Positions 48,528 to 56,403 of a DNA stretch of 64,000 bases are shown here, piece by piece. Position 1 is the stretch's first letter. The number at the start of each line of letters is the position of its first letter. Origin of the DNA: Thermotoga profunda AZM34c06 (lineage in GTDB: Bacteria; Thermotogota; Thermotogae; Thermotogales; DSM-5069); the NCBI RefSeq assembly GCF_000828675.1, contig NZ_AP014510.1, positions 763,413 to 827,412 of the forward strand, written 5' to 3'. The notes beneath the pieces are model-generated. The model saw only the letters and a list, made by a program, of their open reading frames with translations. It searched no databases and was not told where the DNA came from. The translations under genes were made by a program, and so were the position numbers.

Positions 48528-48568
48528 AATAAGGTCTTATTTCAGTAAACAAAGGAGGGTTCTGGTTC

Positions 48569-49621
48569 GTGAAGTTGATCTCTCTCGTTGGTGCACGTCC
48601 GCAATTTATCAAAGAAGCCATACTCCACAAAGAATTCTCAAAAGTTGGAATAAAAGAAATCCTTGTCCACTCAGGCCAGCATTACGATTTCAACATGTCA
48701 GATATATTTTTTCAAGTGCTTGACATTCGAAAGCCAGATTATTATCTCAATGTTGGTTCAGGAATGCATGGAGAGATGACTGGAAAGATAATGATTGAAT
48801 TTGAAAAGATCGTTTTGAAAGAAAAGCCAGACATAATAATTGTCTACGGAGACACGAACACAACACTTGCAGGTGCAATAGTTGGGGCAAAACTAAAGAT
48901 ACCAGTAGCGCATGTTGAAGCAGGAATAAGGCAAAAGCCGAAAGATATGCCTGAAGAGATAAACAGAGTGCTGACTGATCATGTTTCAACTTTACTTTTT
49001 TGTCCAAGTGTGTTGGCTGTAGAGAACTTGAAAAGAGAAGGGATAAGTGAAGGAGTATATTTTGTGGGTGATGTGATGTACGATTTGTTTTTGGAAATGA
49101 AACCATTGTTTAGATACGATATATACAAAAACTTGAACTTAAAAGAAAATGAGTTTATCGTATGCACGTTGCACAGAGATTTCAACACAGATATACCAGA
49201 AAGACTAAAAAATATACTACTTCAATTGGTGGAGATATCCAAAAAACTTCCAGTAGTCTTTCCAATACATCCAAGGACGATGAAAAGGATAAAGGAGTTT
49301 GGTTTTGAAGGATTAATTGATGATATTTTTGTGACAGAACCAATAGATTATTTAAACATGATGGGTTTGATTGAAAAGAGTAAATGTGTAATAACAGACT
49401 CAGGGGGATTACAGAAAGAAGCATATTGGAGTGGTAAAAGATCTATTGTAGTCATGCCAGATACAGGTTGGAGAGAACTTGTTGAGGTAGGATGGAACAT
49501 ATTGAGTGAGCCAGGAGATTTGACAGAAAAGTTTGAATTACTTATGAAACCAACTGATTATCCAGAAAATCTTTATGGGGATGGACAAGCTGGAAGGAAA
49601 ATTGTTGAATTGATTGTTTGA
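48569..49621 (+). CDS. wecB: UDP-N-acetylglucosamine 2-epimerase
   Basis: WecB interconverts UDP-GlcNAc and UDP-ManNAc. Landmarks are VGARPQFIKEAIL, HSGQHYDFNMSDIFF, VYGDTNTTLAGA, HVEAGIRQKPKDMPEEINR, TLHRDFN, IHPRTMKRIKEFG and DSGGLQKEAYWSGK near residue 278. The 350 residues are complete. Parts of this gene recur as fragments at 51374 and 63650. The next enzyme to UDP-ManNAcA (WecC) is not seen in the window. Confidence 0.92.
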   Translation: MKLISLVGARPQFIKEAILHKEFSKVGIKEILVHSGQHYDFNMSDIFFQVLDIRKPDYYLNVGSGMHGEMTGKIMIEFEKIVLKEKPDIIIVYGDTNTTLAGAIVGAKLKIPVAHVEAGIRQKPKDMPEEINRVLTDHVSTLLFCPSVLAVENLKREGISEGVYFVGDVMYDLFLEMKPLFRYDIYKNLNLKENEFIVCTLHRDFNTDIPERLKNILLQLVEISKKLPVVFPIHPRTMKRIKEFGFEGLIDDIFVTEPIDYLNMMGLIEKSKCVITDSGGLQKEAYWSGKRSIVVMPDTGWRELVEVGWNILSEPGDLTEKFELLMKPTDYPENLYGDGQAGRKIVELIV

Positions 49622-49673
49622 TATAACAGCATCTGATGGAAATTCAAATGACACATAAATACCATGCATAAAA
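49502..49673 (+). repeat. Direct repeat of the wecB 3' end, copy A
   Basis: The last 40 codons of wecB and about 50 bases behind it match 63650-63817 at roughly nine of ten positions, with small indels only beyond the stop. The shared non-coding tail shows that this is DNA duplication, not just protein conservation. Confidence 0.85.
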
Positions 49674-49745
49674 GGTTTACAGGTTATTAAGAAAAACAGT
49701 AAGATATTATCTTTTCAAGTTAATCGATCTTTGATTGAACAAAAC

Positions 49746-49773
49746 AAAAGCCCCCTTCAAAAGGGGGCTTTTT
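49746..49773. terminator. Bidirectional intrinsic terminator
   Basis: A perfect hairpin AAAAGCCCCCTT-CAA-AAGGGGGCTTTT is flanked by A and T runs on both sides. It closes wecB transcription on the plus strand and the sigma-like operon on the minus strand. Confidence 0.9.
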
Positions 49774-50130
49774 CTATTCATATGAATATTGGTCTAAGAT
49801 TTCATCTTCTACAAGATATAGTTGTATTTTTCTATCTTTTAAAAACGTGAATGGACTTTCACTACTCCATGGTGCATATTCTCCATTTAGCATTGATTTT
49901 AATTTATACCTCATCACTGTTTCTAAGTATAATTCAAAAGATCCTTTTTCAGGCTGCCATGTGTTGTATACATAGATAAATAAATACTGTATTGTTTGGT
50001 ATAGGTCATTCCATGAATCTATTCTGTAGCAGTATTTATTCCAGTACTCTGTGCAGATCTTTTTCAGAAAAGGTTGAAACTTTTCAAAGTACTCTTCAAA
50101 AGAGGAGGGTTGACCCCTCCTCCTTTTCAT
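49774..50130 (-). CDS. Small sigma-70 region 2-like protein
   Basis: The 118-residue product has a helix pattern of sigma region 2: DSWNDLYQTIQYLFIYVYNTW followed by KGSFELYLETVMRYKLKSML. No region 4 is present. Small split sigma subunits of the SigO/RsoA kind from Bacillus are a possible parallel, but the match is by pattern only. ATG at 50130 overlaps the preceding stop in ATGA with AGAGG upstream; an ATG at 50148 has no SD. A strong hairpin lies just after the start codon. It is the last gene of a four-gene minus-strand cassette. Confidence 0.6.
   Translation of the reverse strand: MKRRRGQPSSFEEYFEKFQPFLKKICTEYWNKYCYRIDSWNDLYQTIQYLFIYVYNTWQPEKGSFELYLETVMRYKLKSMLNGEYAPWSSESPFTFLKDRKIQLYLVEDEILDQYSYE
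50098..50127 (-). terminator. Hairpin at the start of the sigma-like gene, possible attenuator
   Basis: Bases 50098-50109 pair with 50115-50127 (one unpaired base), giving on the minus strand a GGAGGAGGG/CCCTCCTC stem flanked by AAAA and TTTT. It has the form of an intrinsic terminator but sits inside the first ten codons of the sigma-like gene, so it could limit its expression. Confidence 0.6.
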
Positions 50131-50372
50131 GCCGCCTCTTTTTTCCATAGAGTTTGGTTTAGAAAATCTACTAAGTTATCTATCATGAAATCCAGTACAT
50201 AATCAAGGACGACATCTGGTATAGGCAGCCTTATGTTGAAATCACTTAGAAAATCAAAGACCATCTGTTTAACTTCTTCTTTCTTTTTCACTCCATCCTT
50301 GGGCCTTTCTACAAGAAACACTCCCAAAGCCACAATTCTACCTATGATCTGAAAAACTTCAAAGAAATTCAT
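50127..50372 (-). CDS. Uncharacterised small protein of the DUF1659/DUF2922 cassette
   Basis: The 81-residue product has a hydrophobic N-terminal stretch (FEVFQIIGRIVALGVFLV), a lysine-rich middle (KDGVKKKEEVKQ) and an acidic, hydrophobic C-terminus. In Firmicutes, DUF1659 and DUF2922 genes are often followed by a small membrane protein (YvrJ); this one occupies the same place but I see no YvrJ signature. ATG follows GAGGAAGTGG. It is coupled to the sigma-like gene. Confidence 0.65.
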   Translation of the reverse strand: MNFFEVFQIIGRIVALGVFLVERPKDGVKKKEEVKQMVFDFLSDFNIRLPIPDVVLDYVLDFMIDNLVDFLNQTLWKKEAA

Positions 50373-50384
50373 TTAACCACTTCC

Positions 50385-50594
50385 TCAGAGTAGGTTGAAG
50401 AACTCATTGGAATTTGTTTCTACTATCGCTGCTCTATCTTTTACATAACCAGTTGGTATAGCTCCAAGTGTTATGAGTGCATCCATTGCTTGAGAAACTT
50501 GTTGACTTGTTAGATCTTCTTTTGGTGATTGGATGGTTATCCTTCTTCTTTTACCTTCTTGCTGGTTTACAAAATCAAGAAACAGTCTTTTCAT
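50385..50594 (-). CDS. DUF2922 family protein
   Basis: The 69-residue product follows the DUF2922 pattern: LFLDFVNQQEGKRRRITIQSPKEDLT, then QVSQAMDALITLGAI and VKDRAAIVETNSNEFF. The function of the family is unknown. ATG has AGGAGGTG six bases upstream. It lies 13 bases behind the DUF1659 gene. Confidence 0.85.
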   Translation of the reverse strand: MKRLFLDFVNQQEGKRRRITIQSPKEDLTSQQVSQAMDALITLGAIPTGYVKDRAAIVETNSNEFFNLL

Positions 50595-50607
50595 TCATCA
50601 CACCTCC

Positions 50608-50802
50608 TTACATAACTTGTGTGGTGACTATCAAATAAACTTCTTGAACGGTGTAGTTTGTAAGATCCCCTATAACCTGAGCGATCTGCAAAGCCTTTGA
50701 AGGATCAACAGAATCTTCTACATCGATGTTGTTTCTGCGCAAGATAGGACGGCCTGTCTGTGACAGTTCACCTGTGTTGTAAACGATTCTGAGTTGTTTC
50801 AC
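50608..50802 (-). CDS. DUF1659 family protein
   Basis: The 64-residue product follows the DUF1659 pattern: LRIVYNTGELSQTGRPILRRNNI, then DPSKALQIAQVIGDLTNYTVQEVYLI. The function is unknown; members stand beside DUF2922 genes in Firmicutes. GTG at 50802 is preferred over ATG at 50805 because AGGAGGTG then lies five bases away. It is the first gene of the cassette. Confidence 0.83.
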   Translation of the reverse strand: MKQLRIVYNTGELSQTGRPILRRNNIDVEDSVDPSKALQIAQVIGDLTNYTVQEVYLIVTTQVM

Positions 50803-50822
50803 CATAACACCTCCTTAAAATT

Positions 50823-50849
50823 TTGGGAGCACCCGGGTATTTCTCCCAA
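50823..50849 (-). promoter_or_regulatory. Leader hairpin ahead of the DUF1659 cassette
   Basis: TTGGGAG (50823-50829) and CTCCCAA (50843-50849) pair perfectly around a loop that contains CCCGGG. On the minus strand a TTGTTA and a TACTAT with 16 bases between them lie just upstream and may be the promoter, so the hairpin would be the first structure of the transcript. Confidence 0.5.
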
Positions 50850-51161
50850 TATATAGTATACGGATGTATATATTTAACAAAATGACCTTGCCTATGAAAA
50901 CAACGATAAAAGAATCGTTTTTCTAAGATAAACTCTTTATTCAAGCCTATCTTGAAACTTAGTTGAATCTAATGAAAAACAAGATATGATTGTTCTTTAT
51001 TCATGAGTATTAAAGTGACTGTACCAGTTTAGTTAAAATGGCATGTTATTGAAGATAACAAACGAACCCTTCAACAATTCTCACATTTGACAAAAACATA
51101 GATTTTCATGTGATAGAATTTTTTGGAAAGATCTTATGGATTTTCTAATTAGGGGGTAAAT
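50850..51161. other. Gene-free stretch with promoter-like sequences
   Basis: No protein-coding region is supported here. The stretch is about 70% A+T, holds the probable promoter of the minus-strand cassette at its left end, and a TTGACA near 51090 followed by TAGAAT (21-base spacing) at the right, ahead of a truncated glycosyltransferase start. Confidence 0.5.
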
Positions 51162-51227
51162 ATGAAGATTTTGATTATCACCAATTTTGCTCCTACACTT
51201 TCTTTTGTGATAAAATCTTACCGATAG
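51162..51227 (+). pseudogene. Truncated N-terminus of a glycosyltransferase
   Basis: ATG with an AGGGGG SD opens a frame of 21 codons: MKILIITNFAP and about ten more residues, then TAG. The first eleven residues are the usual beginning of GT4-type glycosyltransferases. No continuation is found in the next 150 bases in any frame, so only the start remains. Confidence 0.5.
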
Positions 51228-51373
51228 TAAGTAGTAACTGTCTGACATGCGTTAGTAATGGCAACTGAGTAAGTTATTTGGTAGAACGAATGATGAGAAG
51301 TTAATTTCGAAATATACGGGCTGGAAAAACTATGGAAATCTTTAGTTTAGGTGTGCTTAAGTTTTGGTTTTAA

Positions 51374-51628
51374 ATACAAATTGTTACAAACATTACAAAT
51401 GACTACGAGGGACTAAGAAATATACTACTTCAATTGACAGAAATATTGAAAAGGCTTCTGGTTGTTTTTACAATACATCCAAGAGTGATGAAAAGAGTGA
51501 GGAAATTTACCTTCCAGGAATTGGTTAAAGAGTTTGTTGTATTAGAACCGTTAGATTATTTAATTATGATAGGGTTAATGGAAAAGAGTAAGTTGGGAGT
51601 TGCGGAAAGAAGTATATTGGTGTGGTAA
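51374..51628 (+). pseudogene. Internal fragment of a second wecB gene
   Basis: The frame gives NDYEGLRNILLQLTEILKR, VVFTIHPRVMKRVRKF, LEPLDYLIMIGLMEKSK and a damaged end, which corresponds to WecB residues of about 205-290. The DNA is closely related to 49206-49450 of the intact gene (for example AATATACTACTTCAATTG is shared) but the upstream part differs, so it derives from another wecB allele. The conserved DSGG segment is deleted just before the end. Confidence 0.8.
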
Positions 51629-51660
51629 AAAATCGATTAGTGAACCGAAGGAGGCTAATA

Positions 51661-52740
51661 ATGTTTCTTCACCTGATAACGGATAGTATATATACTCAGA
51701 AATACATTGACTTCGTAGAAAGACAATTTGAAAAGTACAACAACAAATACATTTTTATTCACAGCCATTCGTTAGAGCCTATGAAATACGTTAATAGCAA
51801 CAAAGTGGAAAGTTTCCGATTATTAAATCCCATAGAATTCAAAAATCTTATCGATGTTTTAAAAAAGTCAGACTATATTTTTATCCATGGTCTTTTTGAT
51901 ATCAAAATCATATCGCTTTTTAATATATTTTCACGTTTTGCAAGAAAAGCTTCTTGGGTCCTTTGGGGCGGCGATCTATATAATTACTGGTTGAATGATA
52001 AGCATGGTTTGAAAGCAAGGTTCATAGAATTTTTAAAGAGAAGGTTAATCAAACGATTACACAGTGTAATTTGTTTTCTAGAAGAAGACTATAAATTCTT
52101 GAAAGAAAAGTATAAAACAAATGCTGTTTATAAATACGCATTCTATCCAAATCCTGTGGATTTTGAGACTATTGATCAATTGATGGAGGATAACCATGAT
52201 AATTCTGTTAGAAAGCTCTTGATCGGAAATTCTGCTTCAGAGACGAATAATCACTTTGAAGCTTTTAAAATTATCAAAGAATTAGACATTCAGGACTTTC
52301 AAATTATATGTCCACTTTCTTATGGTGATATGGAATATGCAAAAAAGGTCGAAAGATACGGTAGAGAACTCTTTGGAGAACGATTTATTGCTTTGATGGA
52401 TTATCTTCCGCCTGTAGAGTATGCAAAGATACTCACCAGTGTTGACGTAGCAGTTTTCGCACACCGGAGGCAACAGGCGCTTGGGAACATCCTGGCGTTG
52501 CTTTATGCTGGTAAGAAAGTATATGTTAGAAGTGATATATCTACTTGGAAATTCTTGGGTAGACTCGGCATAATTGTATTTGATACAATCAAATTGTTGT
52601 CTGGTGAAGATAGAAACTTATTTGAGTATGACGAAAAAATAGGACAGAAAAACAGAGCAATTATTAAAAGAGAGCTTTCAGAAGAAAGATGCGCACAATC
52701 ATGGAAAAGTATATTTGATGAATTTCAGAAAAATGCTTAA
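51661..52740 (+). CDS. wecF: WecF-family (GT56) TDP-Fuc4NAc transferase-like protein
   Basis: WecF adds 4-acetamido-4,6-dideoxygalactose from its TDP donor to the lipid-linked intermediate of enterobacterial common antigen. Here the 359 residues match family size and pattern: [41 protein letters not shown] near residue 103, [15 protein letters not shown] near residue 185 and [26 protein letters not shown] near residue 265. The ATG follows GGAGG. The rmlA, aminotransferase, acetyltransferase and rmlB genes that could make its donor follow in the same direction. Confidence 0.85.
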   Translation: MFLHLITDSIYTQKYIDFVERQFEKYNNKYIFIHSHSLEPMKYVNSNKVESFRLLNPIEFKNLIDVLKKSDYIFIHGLFDIKIISLFNIFSRFARKASWVLWGGDLYNYWLNDKHGLKARFIEFLKRRLIKRLHSVICFLEEDYKFLKEKYKTNAVYKYAFYPNPVDFETIDQLMEDNHDNSVRKLLIGNSASETNNHFEAFKIIKELDIQDFQIICPLSYGDMEYAKKVERYGRELFGERFIALMDYLPPVEYAKILTSVDVAVFAHRRQQALGNILALLYAGKKVYVRSDISTWKFLGRLGIIVFDTIKLLSGEDRNLFEYDEKIGQKNRAIIKRELSEERCAQSWKSIFDEFQKNA

Positions 52741-52763
52741 CTCGCAGATGGGGGGTAGAGAAA

Positions 52764-53636
52764 GTGAAAGGCATAATTCTTTCTGGTGGTTCAGGTACAA
52801 GGTTGTATCCACTAACAATAGCTTTAAGTAAACAGCTCTTACCTGTGTATGACAAGCCGATGATATACTATCCACTTTCCATACTCATGCTTGCGGGGAT
52901 CAGAGATATACTAATAATTTCAAATCCGGAATTCATAGAGCTTTACAAAAGATTGCTTGGTGATGGTGGGCATATTGGAATAAATATTCAATACAAAATT
53001 CAAGAAAAGCCAAGAGGGATAGCGGAGGCATTTATATTAGGTGAGGAGTTCATTGGAAATGATACGGTGTCGCTTGTCTTGGGTGATAATGTTCTTTTCA
53101 GTCAAGGTTTAACGTCCGTACTTCAAAAGTGTGTAAAACTTCAGAATGGAGCAATAATCTTCGCATACCCGGTTAGGAATCCATCCGATTTTGGTGTAGT
53201 TGAGTTTGATAAGGATGGAAAAGTCATTAGTTTGGAGGAAAAGCCGAAAAATCCACGTTCAAATTTTGCGGTGCCTGGAGTTTACTTTTACGATAACCAA
53301 GTTGTTGAGATAGCCAAATCAGTAAAACCATCAGCACGTGGAGAGTTAGAGATAACGGATGTGAATAGAGAGTATTTAAGAATGGGCAAACTTAGGGTAG
53401 AGGCCTTTGGAAGGGGCTTTACTTGGCTTGATACCGGGACTCCGGAAAGTTTGTTAGAAGCTTCAAACTTCGTTGCCACAATTCAGAGGATGCAAGGTTT
53501 TTATGTGGCTTGTATAGAGGAGATAGCTTACAGGATGGGATTTATAACAAGAACGCAGCTGTTAGAACTTGGGGAAATGATGAAGAATACAGAATATGGG
53601 AGGTATATTCTTGAAATAGCGAGGGGAGAAGAATGA
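52764..53636 (+). CDS. rmlA: Glucose-1-phosphate thymidylyltransferase
   Basis: RmlA makes dTDP-glucose. The nucleotide-binding start is [21 protein letters not shown] with KPMIYYPLS following. LGDNVLF holds the metal aspartate, and [40 protein letters not shown] and [10 protein letters not shown] are conserved. The 290 residues are usual. GTG is the start. The last four bases overlap the next gene. Confidence 0.95.
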   Translation: MKGIILSGGSGTRLYPLTIALSKQLLPVYDKPMIYYPLSILMLAGIRDILIISNPEFIELYKRLLGDGGHIGINIQYKIQEKPRGIAEAFILGEEFIGNDTVSLVLGDNVLFSQGLTSVLQKCVKLQNGAIIFAYPVRNPSDFGVVEFDKDGKVISLEEKPKNPRSNFAVPGVYFYDNQVVEIAKSVKPSARGELEITDVNREYLRMGKLRVEAFGRGFTWLDTGTPESLLEASNFVATIQRMQGFYVACIEEIAYRMGFITRTQLLELGEMMKNTEYGRYILEIARGEE

Positions 53637-54715
53637 TAAACGTTACTAGAAGTATGATGCCGGAATTTGGAGAGTATGTTGAGAAGATAAAAAAGCTTTG
53701 GGATACGCGATGGTTAACGAACAACGGTGAGTATTTGGTAGAACTTGAGAAGAGTTTGGAGCAACGTTTTGAAGCTAAGTGTGTTATTGTGTCGAATGGC
53801 ACACTTGCACTGTTGATAGCGCTTGAGTTGTTTGATTTTCCAATAGGTGCGGAAATAATAACAACACCATTTACATTTGTTGCAACGGCAAGCTCAATAA
53901 TATGGCAAAGGTACAGACCCGTGTTTGTTGACATTGAACCTGAGACGTTTAATATTGACCCGAAAAAAATAGAGGAAAAAGTAAGTGACAGGACAACAGC
54001 AATACTTCCGGTTCATGTGTTCGGGAATCCATGCAATGTTGAAGAAATAGACGGGATAGCACGGAGGAACAATCTGAAGGTAATTTATGATGCCGCACAT
54101 TGCTTTGATGTGTATTACAAAGGTAAGTCCGTGTATGCTTTCGGCGATGTATCGATAGCCAGTTTCCATGCAACGAAAGTATTTCATACGATAGAAGGTG
54201 GGGCGATATTTACAACAAATGAACAACTAGCAGAGCGTGCAAAGATGTTAAGGAATTTTGGGTTCAACAAGGATTTGCAGATAGTGGATAAAGGCATAAA
54301 TGCGAAGATGAACGAATTCCAAGCAGCGATGGGATTGTTGAATTTGGAAATCGTGGATGAAGAGATAAGAAAACGCAAGGAAAGATACGAAAAATACGTT
54401 GAACTGTTGAGAACAGAGAACGTCAACTTTCAAAGATTGAATTCCGGGATAACGAAATACAATTACATATACATGCCGGTGCTATTTGAGAATGAACAAA
54501 AACGTGACCTTGTGTACGAGAATTTGAAGGAGAACGGTGTAAACACAAGAAAATATTTTTATCCGTCGTTGAACAGGGTTTTCGGAGATCAGAACTTACC
54601 TGTATCGGAAGATGTCTCGAAAAGGATACTTCACCTTCCTTTGTATGGAGATTTAGAATTCGAGGAAATAGATAGAATAGTGGGGACGATAAGAAAAGTG
54701 TTGAAGGGGGTATAG
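53633..54715 (+). CDS. DegT/DnrJ/EryC1 family sugar aminotransferase
   Basis: This PLP enzyme transfers an amino group to a keto sugar nucleotide. The PLP lysine lies in [17 protein letters not shown] near residue 182. Other blocks are [36 protein letters not shown] and [11 protein letters not shown]. At 360 residues it is like WecE/FdtB-type enzymes acting on TDP-4-keto-6-deoxy- or TDP-3-keto-6-deoxyglucose. Its place between rmlA and rmlB makes a TDP-linked product very likely. No ketoisomerase (FdtA) is present, which favours C4 amination. Confidence 0.9.
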   Translation: MINVTRSMMPEFGEYVEKIKKLWDTRWLTNNGEYLVELEKSLEQRFEAKCVIVSNGTLALLIALELFDFPIGAEIITTPFTFVATASSIIWQRYRPVFVDIEPETFNIDPKKIEEKVSDRTTAILPVHVFGNPCNVEEIDGIARRNNLKVIYDAAHCFDVYYKGKSVYAFGDVSIASFHATKVFHTIEGGAIFTTNEQLAERAKMLRNFGFNKDLQIVDKGINAKMNEFQAAMGLLNLEIVDEEIRKRKERYEKYVELLRTENVNFQRLNSGITKYNYIYMPVLFENEQKRDLVYENLKENGVNTRKYFYPSLNRVFGDQNLPVSEDVSKRILHLPLYGDLEFEEIDRIVGTIRKVLKGV

Positions 54716-54718
54716 AGT

Positions 54719-55294
54719 ATGAAGACATCATTTTATACAGAAGAAGAACTCAAAGAAATAGGTTTTAAATCAGTAGGCAAGAATGTTTTAATAAGCAGGA
54801 AAGCATCGATATATGGTGCCGAGAATATTGAAATAGGAGATAATGTGAGAATAGATGATTTTGGCATACTGTCCGGGAGGATAAAACTCGGTAGTTTTAT
54901 ACATATAGCGGCTGGGACATTCTTGTTCGGCGGAGACGCAGGAATAGTAATGGAGGATTTCTCTGGATTATCAAGCAGAGTAGCCGTATATACTCTTAAT
55001 GAAGACTACGGTGGAGAGTTTTTGACAAATCCAACGGTACCGAGTAAATACAGGAAAGTTACACATGCACCTGTGTTGATAAAAAGACATGCAATTATTG
55101 GAACAGGAACAACAATACTGCCTGGTGTAACAATTGGAGAAGGGGCTTCTGTTGGTGCCATGAGCTTGGTAACGAAAGATATACCAGATTGGGTGATAGC
55201 GGTTGGTATTCCAGCAAAACCGATAAAGGAGAGAAAGCGAAATCTATTGGAACTTGAAAAGGAATTACTAAGAGAATTGAACAGAGGTGAGTAA
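54719..55294 (+). CDS. Left-handed beta-helix acetyltransferase
   Basis: The hexapeptide repeats are clear: VLISRKASIYGAENIEIGDNVRIDDF, IKLGSFIHIAAGTFLFGG, and AIIGTGTTILPGVTIGEGASVGAMSLVTKDIP. A closing helix ends the 191 residues. It probably acetylates the amino group put on by the preceding enzyme, as FdtC or VioB do. The enterobacterial route uses a GNAT (WecD) for the same reaction, so this would be a non-homologous replacement. It starts three bases behind the aminotransferase stop. Confidence 0.87.
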   Translation: MKTSFYTEEELKEIGFKSVGKNVLISRKASIYGAENIEIGDNVRIDDFGILSGRIKLGSFIHIAAGTFLFGGDAGIVMEDFSGLSSRVAVYTLNEDYGGEFLTNPTVPSKYRKVTHAPVLIKRHAIIGTGTTILPGVTIGEGASVGAMSLVTKDIPDWVIAVGIPAKPIKERKRNLLELEKELLRELNRGE

Positions 55295-55295
55295 G

Positions 55296-56366
55296 TTGAC
55301 GGTCCTTGTTACTGGTTGCTGTGGTTTCATAGGGAGTAATTTTGTGTATTACTATCTTGAGAGATATAAAGATCGAAAGATTATAGGGCTTGATAAGTTA
55401 ACGTATGCGGGGAATCTTGATAATCTTTCAAAACTTTCTGATGATCAAAAGGAGAGGTTTGTGTTCATAAAGAGTGATATAAATAATACCGAGTTAGTTG
55501 AACATATATTCCAAACGTACGATATAGATGTTGTTGTAAATTTTGCTGCTGAGAGTCATGTGGATAGGTCTATATATACGCCGAGGGTCTTTTTGGAAAC
55601 CAACGTACTCGGTGTTCAAAATCTTTTAGATGTTGCAAGGAAGTATTGGAAAAGTGAACAGGGATGGAAGAGTGGTAAAAGGTTCGTCCAGATATCAACA
55701 GACGAGGTCTATGGCAGCTTGGGACCAACTGGCAGATTTACCGAGAGCACGCCACTTTCACCGAGAAGTCCGTACTCGGCAAGTAAAGCTGCAGCAGATA
55801 TGTTGGTATTAGCGTACTATGAAACATATGGTATGCCTGTTAATGTCACCAGGTGTTCCAACAATTATGGACCGTACCAATTTCCAGAAAAATTGATACC
55901 GCTAATGATAATAAGTGCAAAGGACCACAAACCGCTGCCCGTATATGGAGATGGAAAGAACGTAAGGGATTGGATCCATGTAAGAGATCATTGCAATGCT
56001 ATAGATAAAGTGATTCAGCAAGGTAAAGTAGGGGAAATATATAACATTGGTGCGGAAAATGAAAGGGAGAATATATGGATAGTCAAAAAAATAATAGAAC
56101 TGGTAAGGGAAGAAACAGGTGATGAGGAGATAAACGAAAGCTTGATAAGATATGTGAAAGACAGACCAGGACACGACAGAAGATATGCAATAGATAGTGG
56201 CAAAATCAGAAGGGAACTTGGTTGGCAACCAGAAATAGATTTTGAGGAAGGGTTGAAGGATACGGTTAGGTGGTATTTGAGTAATGAATCTTGGTTTGAA
56301 AAGATACTTAGTGGTGAATATTCGAATTGGTACGAGAAAAATTACGTTGTCCAGAAGAGAGTTTAG
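55296..56366 (+). CDS. rmlB: dTDP-glucose 4,6-dehydratase
   Basis: RmlB makes dTDP-4-keto-6-deoxyglucose. The NAD-binding motif is TGCCGFIGSNFVYYYLE, with GLDKLTYAGNLDNL, NFAAESHVDRSI, the catalytic STDEVYG and the YSASKAAADML Tyr/Lys pair, then NNYGPYQFPEKLIPL and HDRRYAID. The 356 residues are typical. TTG at 55296 follows AGAGGTGA; a GTG at 55287 overlaps the previous stop but lacks an SD. Confidence 0.95.
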   Translation: MTVLVTGCCGFIGSNFVYYYLERYKDRKIIGLDKLTYAGNLDNLSKLSDDQKERFVFIKSDINNTELVEHIFQTYDIDVVVNFAAESHVDRSIYTPRVFLETNVLGVQNLLDVARKYWKSEQGWKSGKRFVQISTDEVYGSLGPTGRFTESTPLSPRSPYSASKAAADMLVLAYYETYGMPVNVTRCSNNYGPYQFPEKLIPLMIISAKDHKPLPVYGDGKNVRDWIHVRDHCNAIDKVIQQGKVGEIYNIGAENERENIWIVKKIIELVREETGDEEINESLIRYVKDRPGHDRRYAIDSGKIRRELGWQPEIDFEEGLKDTVRWYLSNESWFEKILSGEYSNWYEKNYVVQKRV

Positions 56367-56403
56367 GATAGTTAAATAGATAAACAAAAAGGTGAAAAGG
56401 GCA

